Part shown: positions 9,060-18,132 of the stretch, in pieces
Layout: every line of letters starts with the position of its first letter
Position numbering within the stretch: position 1 is the first letter of the stretch
Origin: Thermosyntropha sp.
GTDB lineage: Bacteria; Bacillota; Syntrophomonadia; Syntrophomonadales; Syntrophomonadaceae
DNA length: 64,000 nucleotides
Direction: 5' to 3'
Assembly: GCF_017656155.1 (NCBI RefSeq)
Contig: NZ_JACDOH010000002.1
Coordinates: 282,360 to 346,359, forward strand
Translations under genes and position numbers: made by a program
The notes under the pieces: generated by a model
Database searches by the model: none
What the model was told of the DNA's origin: nothing
Seen by the model: the letters and a program-made list of their open reading frames with translations, nothing else

Positions 9060-9965
9060 ATGCAGCTTTTTACCAGCAACAAACAACTTAAAGCTGAAAC
9101 AAGTATGCTTTTTGTCGCTTTTATATGGGGAGCTACTTTCGTAGTGGTTAAAAATGCTTTAGCCGATATAAGTCCGTTCTGGTTTTTAGCCCTTCGCTTT
9201 ATAATTGCATTTATAGTTTTAGCCTTTCTGGCATTTGATAGTATAAAATCCATAAATTCTTCTACCATATTTTACGGCTCTGTTATCGGCTTCTTTCTTT
9301 TTATAGGCTTTGCTTTTCAAACTGTCGGTCTTAAATATACTACCTCTTCCAATGCAGGCTTTATTACTGGATTAAGCGTAGTTTTAGTACCGGTTATATA
9401 TTCTTTAATGTACAAAAAAATCCCGGAATTTAAAACTTGCCTGGCCTCCTTGCTGGCCTTAATTGGTTTGTTTCTGCTTTCATTCTATACTAACAGCTTT
9501 AACTTAAACTACGGAGATTTTTTAGTTCTTATATGTTCATTGGGTTTTGCCCTGCATATTATTTTAGTAGACAGATATTCTCATAAGCATAATCCAGTGG
9601 CTATAACCGGAGTGCAAATTTTATTTGTAGGCATTTTTTCGCTTTTAATCGCAGTATTCGTCGAACCTTTTCCTCATTCTCTTACTTACAATGCAGTAAG
9701 TGCTATTCTTATAACTTCAATTTTAGCTACTGATTTAGCTTTTCTTTTACAAAACAGTATGCAAAAACACAGCACTCCAACCAGGTTCGCCATAATCCTT
9801 ACCACTGAGCCGGTATTTGCTGCTTTAACTGCATATCTGTGGGCAGGAGAAATCTTATCTACCCGCGGCATAATCGGTGCTTTATTTATCTTGATTTCAA
9901 TGTTTATATCAGTCCTTTTCCCAACCCATTCAAAAAAAGAAGAGGTTTTAGACGAATCTGCCTGA
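9060..9965 (+). CDS. EamA (DMT superfamily) transporter
   Basis: A 301-residue membrane protein with ten predicted helices in two repeated EamA halves. The first half opens with MLFVAFIWGATFVVVKNAL and the second with the related pattern from about residue 150. Members export or import small metabolites such as amino acids; the substrate here is unknown. It is divergent from the amino-acid transporter, which hints at, but does not prove, an amino-acid-related role. ATG at 9060 follows GAGGT. Its stop lies within a bidirectional terminator. Confidence 0.9.
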   Translation: MQLFTSNKQLKAETSMLFVAFIWGATFVVVKNALADISPFWFLALRFIIAFIVLAFLAFDSIKSINSSTIFYGSVIGFFLFIGFAFQTVGLKYTTSSNAGFITGLSVVLVPVIYSLMYKKIPEFKTCLASLLALIGLFLLSFYTNSFNLNYGDFLVLICSLGFALHIILVDRYSHKHNPVAITGVQILFVGIFSLLIAVFVEPFPHSLTYNAVSAILITSILATDLAFLLQNSMQKHSTPTRFAIILTTEPVFAALTAYLWAGEILSTRGIIGALFILISMFISVLFPTHSKKEEVLDESA

Positions 9966-9983
9966 AACCTCTTCTGAATTTTT
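9932..9983. terminator. Bidirectional terminator between the EamA gene and yggU
   Basis: An 11-bp perfect stem, AGAAGAGGTTT (9938-9948) / AAACCTCTTCT (9965-9975). It has ATTTTT on the plus side and a run of seven Ts on the minus side, and it serves the convergent genes. The stem includes the last codons and stop of the EamA gene. Confidence 0.85.
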
Positions 9984-10270
9984 CAACATTTTATCTTTTC
10001 CCGAAAATACTGCTCATTTATACCTCTTACTTCAATAACCTTACGGCGTGAATTTTCACCTTTTAATATAAGGACATTGCTCTTTGCAATCCTCAGCACA
10101 TCAGCAAGAAATGAGATTAAAGCCTTATTAGCCTCTCCTTCAACCGGTGGTGCATTAAGTTTTATTTTCAAGATTCCGGCTTCATCTCCCACAATCTGAT
10201 TGCGAGAAGAGCGCGGAATTACTTTAACATTAAAACGTACTCCATCATCAGTGTTAACTATTTCAATCAT
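9983..10270 (-). CDS. YggU/DUF167 family protein
   Basis: A 95-residue protein matching the YggU family: the conserved core VKVIPRSSRNQIVG, LKIKLNAPPVEGEAN and LILKGENSRRKVIEV is complete. The fold is known from structural genomics but the function is not established. Its start overlaps the end of divIVA by 8 nt, and the same divIVA-yggU order is common in Clostridia, so the two are co-transcribed. Confidence 0.88.
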   Translation of the reverse strand: MIEIVNTDDGVRFNVKVIPRSSRNQIVGDEAGILKIKLNAPPVEGEANKALISFLADVLRIAKSNVLILKGENSRRKVIEVRGINEQYFREKIKC

Positions 10271-10772
10271 TTGCCTCTTCCTTCTTCAAAGTTAATTTAT
10301 CAAGCTTTTCCATAATATCTTTTACATCTTTGCTGTAAAAAAACTCAGACATCTCATCAATCTTACGCTGATTTTTCTCTAAAAGCTCAAGTTCACTGGT
10401 AATCTGGGCTTTCATTTCCGCCCCGAAAATATTTAATCTTTTTATAATCTCTTGATATATAAAAAGCATTTCCGCTATTTTCTGTTTAGCATTCTCCAAG
10501 ATAAATTCTGCCTCTTTGCGTGCATTATTCTTATATTCCTCGGCTGCCTGCTGGGCTAAAAGCAGGCTGTTATTCATGGTCTCCTCTAATTTACGATACT
10601 TTGCAAGCTCATATTCTAATTGCTGAATATTTTCTTTCAAACGCGCATTTTCGCTGTATAATGATTCATAATTCTGTGCAATATGATATAAAAAATTCTT
10701 TACTTCTTCCTCCTTAAATCCTCTCATTGCCCGGCTGAATTGCTGGTTCCTTATTTCCATAGGTGTAATCAT
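10263..10772 (-). CDS. divIVA: DivIVA cell-division/polar protein
   Basis: About 169 residues. The N-terminal lipid-binding DivIVA signature reads MITPMEIRNQQFSRAMRGFKEEEVKNFL, followed by a long coiled coil (about residues 30-110) that drives oligomerisation at curved membranes near division sites and poles. ATG at 10772 follows AAAGGGGAGG at 8-nt spacing; an upstream in-frame TTG at 10793 overlaps that site and is unlikely. It lies downstream of the sepF-yggT cluster, as in other Firmicutes. Confidence 0.93.
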   Translation of the reverse strand: MITPMEIRNQQFSRAMRGFKEEEVKNFLYHIAQNYESLYSENARLKENIQQLEYELAKYRKLEETMNNSLLLAQQAAEEYKNNARKEAEFILENAKQKIAEMLFIYQEIIKRLNIFGAEMKAQITSELELLEKNQRKIDEMSEFFYSKDVKDIMEKLDKLTLKKEEAND

Positions 10773-10793
10773 ATATGCTGCCTCCCCTTTCAA

Positions 10794-12704
10794 TTAAATT
10801 AAAAACAACGGATGTGAAGTTAACCCTTGCGGGAACAACTCTAAAAGCTTCATAAATCCCGGCTTTAAATTTAAAACCCCATTTTTAATCTGATATACTG
10901 CATCTTTATAAATCCTCAAAACTTTAGAGAGCTTTTCATCATCATAAAACTGTCCGTCTATCCTGATATATTTGAGTCCGGCAGCAGCCAACCGGGGAAG
11001 ATAAGGAAACAAACACAACTCGTGGGGATAAAAAATATAATTGCGGCACCTGTCATCTGTTTTTATCGGATATTTTTGCCCTATCTCATCATAAAAAGCA
11101 TAAGTGTTATGATAACACAATCCGCATTTCAATTCAGATTTAATTTTAGATTCACCTTTAGGAACACAAAAGTCAGTTATCATACCGCAAAGAGGTCCCT
11201 GCACCATAAACTCAATATTATTATTTTCTTTAAGCAACAAACTTAAATTTGAAAAATTAAGCTCCTGAGAAGCATATATACGTTTTATCCCCATCTTATT
11301 AAGGAATTCCGCTGCCTTATGGTTACAGATGTTAAATCCCCATCCTCCTCTTATCTCTTTACCCGTCTTTTGTAATAACCTTAAACTTCCCCAGTCATGA
11401 ACTATGAAACCATCTAAAAAAGGCATGTTCTTAAGCTCAAGCAATTCTTCAAATATTGATAAGTCCTGTTCGGTCATAATACGGGGAAGTTCTAAAAATA
11501 CCCGGGAAGTATGAGAACGCGCCAAACTTAAAGCCTCATCTATATTTTCATTCTTCCATCCACAATCATCTGGAAATAAATGACCATATTCTACTATCAG
11601 ATTATCTGCTCCAATATTAAGGGCAATTTCAAAAGCAGAAAGGCTTCCTACCTTAACACTAATCTCTTCAATACTGCATTCAGCTAAAATCTTAATATCC
11701 TCATCCACATAATTATCTTCATTCAACTTTTTTAAGATTCGGGGGGCAGTAGGAAAAAAAGGTTCTCTTTCCCCAGTAATCCCTATTGATTCTATATCCA
11801 GCCTTTTAAATAGACTGCCTACAGTAAAATCCCTTACCCTTTTTTCGTAAAGCTTCTCATATTCTTTCTTATCGAATTCTTCTTCGTCACATGATGCTTC
11901 CAATTTATCTAAAGCCTGCCGATATATCCTGACCAGATGCGACAAATAATCGGCACTGCGCATTCTTCCTTCAATCTTGAAAGAAAGGACTCCAGCTTCT
12001 ATAAGTTTTTTAAGATAAGGATAAAGACACAAATCCTTATGAGCTAAATAATATAACTTTTCAGCTCCTTTTTGCCCATTCTTCTCTACATAATAAGGCC
12101 ACCGGCAAGGTTTTATACACCTTCCGCGGTTTCCGCTTTCTCCAGCAATGAAGCTGCTCATATAGCACTGACCTGTATGTGAAATACATATATCCCCATG
12201 AACAAAAAATTCAATACCAATAGATGTTTCCTGACTAATCTTTTTTATCTCCTGAAGAGATAAATTTTTAGAAAGTATCACCCGACTGAAACCTAAATTC
12301 TGCATAAACCTGGCAGATTCACTGCTGCCAACGCCCATCTGCACACTGGCATGAAGCGGAATGTCAAGCCCTAGTTCTTCACAAAGAGGAATTAAGGCTA
12401 CATCCTGAATGATAACTGCATCTGCTCCTATTTCCTGCAGAAATAAAAGATGATCTTTTATTTCTGTGAGTTCATTCTCATAATACAAATTGTTAACCGT
12501 AACATACATCTTTTTGCCCTGATCATGCAGATATTTGGCTATATCTGAAAGCTCATTATCTGTAAAATTGAAATCGGCCATGAGAAGACGCATATTAAAC
12601 TTTTTGCTTCCAACATACACAGCATCTGCTCCTGCTTCAGCTACCGCTTTTACTACCTCCCACTTACCAGCTGGAGCAAGCAATTCAACTTCTTTATGAC
12701 TCAT
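10794..12704 (-). CDS. U32 family protein (PrtC/TrhP/RlhA superfamily)
   Basis: A 636-residue protein of the family named peptidase U32. The N-terminal barrel begins ELLAPAGKWEVVKAVAEAGADAVYVG. The U32 signature is present (EFFVHGDICISHTGQCYMSS, then GNRGRCIKPCRWPY), with the cysteines expected for an Fe-S-type site. A second, more diverged half carries CGLCYH and a late IRIDGQFY segment that mirrors FKIEGRM in the first half. Characterised relatives hydroxylate tRNA U34 or 23S rRNA C2501 using prephenate. It occupies the position normally held by ylmH between yggT and divIVA. Exact substrate unknown. Confidence 0.88.
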   Translation of the reverse strand: MSHKEVELLAPAGKWEVVKAVAEAGADAVYVGSKKFNMRLLMADFNFTDNELSDIAKYLHDQGKKMYVTVNNLYYENELTEIKDHLLFLQEIGADAVIIQDVALIPLCEELGLDIPLHASVQMGVGSSESARFMQNLGFSRVILSKNLSLQEIKKISQETSIGIEFFVHGDICISHTGQCYMSSFIAGESGNRGRCIKPCRWPYYVEKNGQKGAEKLYYLAHKDLCLYPYLKKLIEAGVLSFKIEGRMRSADYLSHLVRIYRQALDKLEASCDEEEFDKKEYEKLYEKRVRDFTVGSLFKRLDIESIGITGEREPFFPTAPRILKKLNEDNYVDEDIKILAECSIEEISVKVGSLSAFEIALNIGADNLIVEYGHLFPDDCGWKNENIDEALSLARSHTSRVFLELPRIMTEQDLSIFEELLELKNMPFLDGFIVHDWGSLRLLQKTGKEIRGGWGFNICNHKAAEFLNKMGIKRIYASQELNFSNLSLLLKENNNIEFMVQGPLCGMITDFCVPKGESKIKSELKCGLCYHNTYAFYDEIGQKYPIKTDDRCRNYIFYPHELCLFPYLPRLAAAGLKYIRIDGQFYDDEKLSKVLRIYKDAVYQIKNGVLNLKPGFMKLLELFPQGLTSHPLFLI

Positions 12705-12719
12705 ATCCCTATTTACTCC

Positions 12720-12983
12720 TTATAAAAACATCATAAAAAGGTCATACACCAATCTCTGAACAAGGTAAACAGCCAAAATAGCCAAAATAGGAGAAAAATC
12801 AATTCCTCCCGCCGGAGGCAGAAGTCTGCGAAATGGTGCCATAACCGGTTCAGTTACATCGTAAATAAACTTTATAATCGGCTGATAAGGATTATGCCTT
12901 ATAAAAGATAATACACAACGCGCAATAATAAGCCACGCTAAAACAGAAAACGCAATATCTATAAGATCAGCTATAAGAAGCAC
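12720..12983 (-). CDS. YggT family membrane protein (YlmG)
   Basis: An 87-residue protein with two membrane helices (about residues 3-24 and 64-86) flanking the conserved loop EPVMAPFRRLLPPAGGIDFSPI. YggT/YlmG proteins are linked to cell division or chromosome and membrane organisation in Firmicutes, cyanobacteria and plastids. The start is GTG at 12983 with AAAGGAGG. It lies between proC and the U32 gene in the division cluster. Confidence 0.93.
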   Translation of the reverse strand: MLLIADLIDIAFSVLAWLIIARCVLSFIRHNPYQPIIKFIYDVTEPVMAPFRRLLPPAGGIDFSPILAILAVYLVQRLVYDLFMMFL

Positions 12984-13009
12984 CTTAAAATTCCTCCTTT
13001 ATAAGCATA

Positions 13010-13816
13010 TCATCTGCTGTCCAGTTCCAGAGATCTTTTATAAGCACTCTCTACTGCCTCAAAAAACGCTTTGCGCAATCCGCTTTCTTCCAATTTTCGC
13101 ACGGCAGCTATGGTAGTCCCGCCAGGAGAACATACTGCTTCCCGCAAAACAGCCGGATGTTCTCCGGTCTCAATAAGCATCGCAGAAGATCCTTTAATTG
13201 TATTCAAAACTAAAAAACGTGCAGTATCAATATCCAGTCCTATCTGAACAGCAGCATTTATCATGGCTTCAGCTATCAAATAAATATAAGCAGGTCCACT
13301 TCCGGAAACAGCCGTTACTGCATCCATCATTTTTTCTTGGACTACAACAACAGTTCCCAAAGTAGAGAAAATTCGATAAACCAAATCTATATGTTCATCT
13401 TTAGCAAATTTTCCTTTTGCTATAGCTGCTACTCCTTGACCTACTAAAGCAGGAGTATTAGGCATTACCCGAACTACCGGCATATTAATACCACAAATCT
13501 CTTCAAGAGATGAAGTTTTTATTCCTGCCGCTACCGACACTAAAAGCTTATCTTCAGACCATAAATCGCACCCTGATAAGAGCACTTCCCCCACCTTGTC
13601 CGGTTTTACCGCTAAAATAATAACATCGCTTTCCTTTATAAGCATAGCAAGTGAAACCGGAACACTGCCAAATTCCAGCCTAAATTTTTCAGTTTTTTCC
13701 ACATCTATATCATATACCAGCTGCTCAGTCCAAGAAAAAGAAGAAGCGGAAAAAAGCCCCTTAGCTATGGCATAAGCCATTTTTCCGCAACCTATTATAC
13801 CTAATTTTTTTGCCAC
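13010..13816 (-). CDS. proC: Pyrroline-5-carboxylate reductase
   Basis: A 268-residue enzyme that makes proline from pyrroline-5-carboxylate with NAD(P)H. The Rossmann motif is GIIGCGKMAYAIAKG at the N-terminus. The conserved segment VRVMPNTPALVGQG follows, and the C-terminal dimer domain has SGSGPAYIYLIAEAM and the proline signature CSPGGTTIAAV. The GTG start at 13816 abuts the sepF stop directly. Insertion of proC inside the sepF-yggT cluster is known from many Clostridia. Confidence 0.96.
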   Translation of the reverse strand: MAKKLGIIGCGKMAYAIAKGLFSASSFSWTEQLVYDIDVEKTEKFRLEFGSVPVSLAMLIKESDVIILAVKPDKVGEVLLSGCDLWSEDKLLVSVAAGIKTSSLEEICGINMPVVRVMPNTPALVGQGVAAIAKGKFAKDEHIDLVYRIFSTLGTVVVVQEKMMDAVTAVSGSGPAYIYLIAEAMINAAVQIGLDIDTARFLVLNTIKGSSAMLIETGEHPAVLREAVCSPGGTTIAAVRKLEESGLRKAFFEAVESAYKRSLELDSR

Positions 13817-14248
13817 TTATTTATTGCCTCCCCACGAAGAACCTAATCCATGTTTCCTAATTATGGTGCGGTGATCGGTAGAAATCTCCACATTACTCGG
13901 AGTAAAGATAAAAATATGGGGCCCTAATTGCTGGCTGTGTCCATCTAAAGAATAAGTCGTTCCGCTCAAGAAATCAATTATTCTCTGAGCAACTTCAGGG
14001 CTGGTATTTTCAAAATTTAAAATAACCTGTCTCCTGCTCTTAAGGTGATCAGCTAAAACTTGCACTTCTTCAAAACTTTCCGGTTCACATACTACAACCT
14101 TTAAAGTCTTATTGCTATGGAGGCTTACTACATTTTTATTCGCTTTGCCTGTTTCAGGAGCAGAAGTGCTTTCTGGCAAAGCCAATTTTTCTTCTTTTAG
14201 CTCTTCTTCTACTCCCAGCCATCTCCAAAATTTGTCGGTTATTGCCAT
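13817..14248 (-). CDS. sepF: Cell division protein SepF
   Basis: A 143-residue SepF. The N-terminal amphipathic membrane-binding helix (MAITDKFWRWLGVEEE) and a variable linker are followed by the core domain (about residues 48-130). That core includes EPESFEEVQVLADHLKSRRQ, LNFENTSPEVAQRIIDFLSG and FIFTPSNVEIS. SepF bundles FtsZ filaments and tethers them to the membrane. ATG at 14248 follows GGAGGTT. Confidence 0.95.
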   Translation of the reverse strand: MAITDKFWRWLGVEEELKEEKLALPESTSAPETGKANKNVVSLHSNKTLKVVVCEPESFEEVQVLADHLKSRRQVILNFENTSPEVAQRIIDFLSGTTYSLDGHSQQLGPHIFIFTPSNVEISTDHRTIIRKHGLGSSWGGNK

Positions 14249-14267
14249 TTTTTTAACCTCCTAAATA

Positions 14268-14951
14268 TTATTCTTCACTAAAAATGGAACTCCCAATTCG
14301 AACAATATTAGCCCCTTCTTCGATTGCTATTTCAAAATCCTGCGACATACCCATGGAAAGATATTTTAAATCTACATTAGGATAACTGCGGGCAGAGAAT
14401 TTATTCTTCATATTGGCAAGCTCTCGAAAAATCGGTCGCGCTTTTTCAGGATTTTCTAAAAGCGGAGCCATAGTCATAAAGCCTAAAATACGAATATTTG
14501 ACAGAGCTCCTGCTGATTCTAGAAAATATTCTACATCATCAGGTGATAATCCTGCCTTTTGTTCTTCTCCAGATATATTTATTTGCAAAAGGGTTGCCAC
14601 ATTTATTCCTATAGCTTTAGCCCTTTTGTTAATTTCTTCCGCCAAGTTCCAGCGATCTAATGAGTGAATTAAAACTACTTTTCCAACTATATCCTTCACC
14701 TTGTTAGTCTGTAACCGCCCAATCATATGCCAGTTGGCCTCAGGTAAAAGAGGTATTTTATTTTTCAGTTCCTGCACCCGATTTTCTCCAAAATCAGTTA
14801 CTCCAAGAGAATAAGCTTTCTTTACTGTTTCTATATCTACTGTCTTGCTCACTGCAACCAGAGTAATATCGGCTGGATTTCTTCCACTCCGTTCACAAGC
14901 CTTTTTTATTCTACCATAAACCTTTTCCAGATTATCCTTTAGATATTCCAA
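14268..14951 (-). CDS. PLP homeostasis protein YggS/YlmE
   Basis: A 227-residue protein with a single alanine-racemase-like barrel that binds pyridoxal 5'-phosphate. The PLP lysine lies in LVAVSKTVDIETV. Other family motifs are FGENRVQELKNK, WHMIGRLQTNKVK, LSMGMSQDFEIAI and the C-terminal IGSSIFSE. It controls free PLP levels and amino-acid pools. The start is TTG at 14951 with AGGTGAT. Its place before sepF matches the Bacillus ylmE-ylmF order. Confidence 0.94.
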   Translation of the reverse strand: MEYLKDNLEKVYGRIKKACERSGRNPADITLVAVSKTVDIETVKKAYSLGVTDFGENRVQELKNKIPLLPEANWHMIGRLQTNKVKDIVGKVVLIHSLDRWNLAEEINKRAKAIGINVATLLQINISGEEQKAGLSPDDVEYFLESAGALSNIRILGFMTMAPLLENPEKARPIFRELANMKNKFSARSYPNVDLKYLSMGMSQDFEIAIEEGANIVRIGSSIFSEE

Positions 14952-14975
14952 ACTTTATCACCTGCCCTTTAAAAG

Positions 14976-16019
14976 TTATACAGCAAGGAAACTTACTCCA
15001 AAAGTCGACCCTTTTCCTACCTGACTGTCAACAAAAACCTCTCCCCCATGCGACTCTACTATATGTTTTACAATAGCAAGTCCCAGTCCGGTCCCACCCC
15101 GGTTACGGCTGCGGGCTTTATCCACCCGATAAAACCTTTCAAATACCCTGGGTATACTTTCCTGCGGTATACCCATTCCGGTATCAGTAACTGTAATTAC
15201 CACCCGGCTGTCGCGCTGCCGGCATCTTATAGTTATGGTTCCTCCTTTAGGTGTATACTTTATGGCATTATCTAAAAGGTTAATCATAACCTGTCCAAAA
15301 AGATCCTCATCTGCAAAAATCCGCGGCAAATCATGAGTATAAACCAGCTTAACACACAGGTTTTTTTCAGTAATCTGTGGTCCTAATATGTTCATTACAC
15401 TGCGAATAGCACGTTGAACACAGACAGGCTTAGGCCTTATTATCCTTTCCCTTGATTCAAGCGCCGATAGATTAAGCAAATCATCAATAAGTCTAGTTAA
15501 TCTCTGGGTTTCAGCCTCAATGATGGTGAGAAAACGTCGACATGTATCGCTGTTTTCCATAGCCCCATCCAGCAAAGTCTCTACAAAACCTTTAATTGAG
15601 GTTAAAGGGGTTCTCAATTCATGAGAAACATTCCCTACAAATTCCGATCTCATCTGATCAAAATTTCGCGCATCAGTAACATCATGAAAAACAGCCACTG
15701 CTGCTTCTATATTGCCATCATCATCCTTTATTGGAACTACATGAACTCTATATATATAAGTTCCAGGCACAATTTCTGTTTCTGTAAATACCTCTTTTCC
15801 GGTTCTTATTACTTCTCCAATCATACAAGATATTTTATGATTGTTGCTTATTTCTTTTATTTTTTTACCTAAAAGGCCTCCTTCTTTTACTAAAAAAAGG
15901 CTTTCTGCCGCCTTGTTAGCCAAAATTATACATTCATTTACATCAAAAACTACAACTGCATCAATCATGCTGTCTATTATAGTCTGCATTTTTCGGCCGC
16001 TGTTCATCAAATTAAACAT
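14976..16019 (-). CDS. PhoR-like sensor histidine kinase without membrane segments
   Basis: A 347-residue kinase: PAS domain (about 8-118), HisKA with phospho-accepting H133 in VSHELRTPLTS, and HATPase_c with NLLDNAIKYTPKGG, DTGMGIP and GGTGLGLAIVKH. The catalytic half is very close to PhoR/ResE/WalK-type kinases, but no signal peptide, membrane helix or HAMP domain is present. It should therefore be cytosolic and sense through PAS. It is downstream of a response regulator with which it should pair. ATG at 16019 follows AAGGGG. Confidence 0.92.
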   Translation of the reverse strand: MFNLMNSGRKMQTIIDSMIDAVVVFDVNECIILANKAAESLFLVKEGGLLGKKIKEISNNHKISCMIGEVIRTGKEVFTETEIVPGTYIYRVHVVPIKDDDGNIEAAVAVFHDVTDARNFDQMRSEFVGNVSHELRTPLTSIKGFVETLLDGAMENSDTCRRFLTIIEAETQRLTRLIDDLLNLSALESRERIIRPKPVCVQRAIRSVMNILGPQITEKNLCVKLVYTHDLPRIFADEDLFGQVMINLLDNAIKYTPKGGTITIRCRQRDSRVVITVTDTGMGIPQESIPRVFERFYRVDKARSRNRGGTGLGLAIVKHIVESHGGEVFVDSQVGKGSTFGVSFLAV

Positions 16020-16051
16020 TTCAAAAACCCCTTCTCCCCGGAATCTTCAAA

Positions 16052-16759
16052 CTATGAATCTACAAATTTATATCCTACCCCTCGGACAGTTTCAATATAC
16101 TGGGGATAGTTGGAATCATCCTTAAGCTTTTGGCGCAAATGGCGAATATGAACATCAACTGTTCGCGTATCTCCGGAAAACTCATAACCCCATACCTTTT
16201 CTAAAAGAACCTCCCGAGTGAAAACCTTTCCCTGGTTAGATGCCATCAAAGTCAAAAGCTCAAATTCTTTTGGAGTAAGATCCAGCTTTTCTTCTCCTAA
16301 AAAAGCTTCATATTTTTCAGGAACAACAGTTAAATCCTTAAAAACATACGCCTTTTTGCCCATAGCTTTTTCAGCCTGCAGTATTTTAAGCGCTCTAAGC
16401 CTTGCTTTTACCCGGGCCACCATTTCCCGGGGGCTAAAAGGTTTTTTGATATAATCATCTGCTCCCATTTCCAAACCTAAAACTGTATCAATTTCTTCTC
16501 CTTTTGCTGTCAACATTATAATAGGTATAGTGCAGTATTCCAGCTTTTGTTTCAAAGTCCGGCAAACTTCAAGTCCATCCATATTAGGCAGCATAATATC
16601 AAGTATGATAAGGTCGGGCAAATATTTTTCAACCATCTCCACCGCTGTTAAACCATCATAAGCTTCTAAAACCTTATACCCTTCTTTTTCCAAATTAAAC
16701 TTAACCAGCTCAACTATATGAGCTTCATCATCTACAACCAGAATTTTAGGAGCAGACAC
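16052..16759 (-). CDS. OmpR/PhoP-family response regulator
   Basis: About 235 residues: receiver domain with phospho-acceptor D54 (LIILDIMLPN), KPFSPRE switch segment, and a C-terminal winged-helix DNA-binding domain ending in VDVHIRHLRQKLK and IETVRGVGYKF. It is the partner of the kinase encoded 32 nt downstream. GTG at 16759 has GAGGTGA at normal spacing; an in-frame TTG at 16786 would overlap pgeF and lacks a ribosome site. The regulon is not visible. Confidence 0.93.
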   Translation of the reverse strand: MSAPKILVVDDEAHIVELVKFNLEKEGYKVLEAYDGLTAVEMVEKYLPDLIILDIMLPNMDGLEVCRTLKQKLEYCTIPIIMLTAKGEEIDTVLGLEMGADDYIKKPFSPREMVARVKARLRALKILQAEKAMGKKAYVFKDLTVVPEKYEAFLGEEKLDLTPKEFELLTLMASNQGKVFTREVLLEKVWGYEFSGDTRTVDVHIRHLRQKLKDDSNYPQYIETVRGVGYKFVDS

Positions 16760-16769
16760 AGATATCACC

Positions 16770-17585
16770 TCATTCCTTAAGTCCAATCACCGCTGCCATT
16801 CTCCCGGTAATTCCATTATCACGACGATAAGAAAAAAACTTATTCTCATTGCATAAAGTACACAGGTCGCATATAACAATATTTTCCGGTTTTATACCAT
16901 ATTCAACTAATAGCCTTCTGTTAGTTTCGGTCAGATCCCAGTAAATAGAACCTTCTTTATCGGTTATAATATTATCAAAATCATCAAATTCCTGCTTCAT
17001 CTGTTTCGCCAGTTCAGGGCTTATTTTAAAACAACACTCCTTGATTCCGGGACCTATAAAAACTTCGATATCAGAAGGATTACTTTTAAAAACATCTGCC
17101 ATTTTATCCACCGTTTTACAGGCAATACGCAGTGCAGTACCTTTCCATCCGCTATGGGCAAGTCCCACTACATATTTTACCGGATCAAAAAAATAAATAC
17201 TGTAACAATCAGCATAAAAAGCCATAAGAAAAATATCCGAGACATTGGTAATCATAGCATCATATCCGGGCAGAGCAGTTTTGAGGCTAAAAGCTCCACA
17301 CCCTTTATGGTCTTTTCCTATAACTGCTATTCTATCGCCATGAACCTGCTCACAGCAGACTACATTATCGAGCTTTGCACCCAGTAAATTTAAAATCTTT
17401 CTGCGGTTTTCAAGGACATAAACTTCTTCATCACCTACATGAAGCCCCACATTTAGTGAAGAAAAAGGCCCTTTACTCACTCCTCCTTTTCGGGTAGAAA
17501 ATAAAGCTTTAACTCCCTTTTTCTCCCACTCAGGTAAAGTAATATAAGAAAGTTCACCTTCATTATGCCATATCCATTTTTTCAT
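16770..17585 (-). CDS. pgeF: Peptidoglycan editing factor PgeF (YlmD/YfiH)
   Basis: A 271-residue protein of the multicopper-polyphenol-oxidase-like DUF152 family. These proteins prevent mis-incorporation of serine into peptidoglycan precursors by cleaving UDP-MurNAc-L-Ser. Family motifs include STRKGGVS, SLNVGLHVGD, CCEQVHGD, AYAD-like FYADCYS, AHSGWKGTA and GPGIKECCF; histidines and cysteines for the metal site are present. The ATG at 17585 is preferred over TTG at 17588 because of AGGAAAGGA spacing. It corresponds to ylmD at the head of the ylm cluster. Confidence 0.92.
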   Translation of the reverse strand: MKKWIWHNEGELSYITLPEWEKKGVKALFSTRKGGVSKGPFSSLNVGLHVGDEEVYVLENRRKILNLLGAKLDNVVCCEQVHGDRIAVIGKDHKGCGAFSLKTALPGYDAMITNVSDIFLMAFYADCYSIYFFDPVKYVVGLAHSGWKGTALRIACKTVDKMADVFKSNPSDIEVFIGPGIKECCFKISPELAKQMKQEFDDFDNIITDKEGSIYWDLTETNRRLLVEYGIKPENIVICDLCTLCNENKFFSYRRDNGITGRMAAVIGLKE

Positions 17586-17602
17586 CAAAACATCCTTTCC
17601 TG

Positions 17603-18055
17603 CTATTTTCCCTTCATCTGTTCAATAGTTTTTATAAAACTGTCCAAATCCGCAAATTTGCGATAAACTGAAGCAAATCTAACATAAGCTACTTCATCAA
17701 TTTCCTTAAGCCTGTCCATCACCATTTCACCTATTATCTTGCTGCTTACTTCCCGATCATAATGATCACGCAGCTCCCTTTCAATATCGGCAACAATATT
17801 TTCAATTTCTTCCATGCTTATAGAACGCTTTTCGCATGCTTTAGTAATACCGTTTAAAAGTTTTTCTCTATTAAACTGTTCACGGTTTCCTCCATTTTTT
17901 ATAACCAGAAGCGGTCTTTCCTCAATCCGCTCATAAGTTGTAAATCTTCTTTTGCAGGAATTACACTCGCGCCTTCTCCTTATGCAGGAGCCATCTTCAC
18001 TGGCCCTCGAATCTACTACCCGGCTTTCATATTCATTACAATAAGGGCAGCGCAT
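17603..18055 (-). CDS. nrdR: Transcriptional repressor NrdR
   Basis: A 150-residue protein with an N-terminal zinc ribbon ([17 protein letters not shown], then [13 protein letters not shown]) followed by an ATP-cone domain ([20 protein letters not shown]). NrdR senses ATP/dATP and represses ribonucleotide reductase genes by binding paired NrdR boxes. No reductase genes are in this window, so it acts in trans. It lies upstream of pgeF on the same strand. Confidence 0.97.
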   Translation of the reverse strand: MRCPYCNEYESRVVDSRASEDGSCIRRRRECNSCKRRFTTYERIEERPLLVIKNGGNREQFNREKLLNGITKACEKRSISMEEIENIVADIERELRDHYDREVSSKIIGEMVMDRLKEIDEVAYVRFASVYRKFADLDSFIKTIEQMKGK

Positions 18056-18132
18056 CTTACCACCCCCAAAACATATTCTTTAGCTTATTATGCAAAAATT
18101 AGCCCTTCAGTTCAACCGATAGTCCTAAAAAT

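Noticed and set aside
10773..10793. Upstream TTG start of divIVA
   Set aside because: The codons overlap the ribosome site AAAGGGGAGG that serves ATG 10772, where the conserved DivIVA N-terminus begins.
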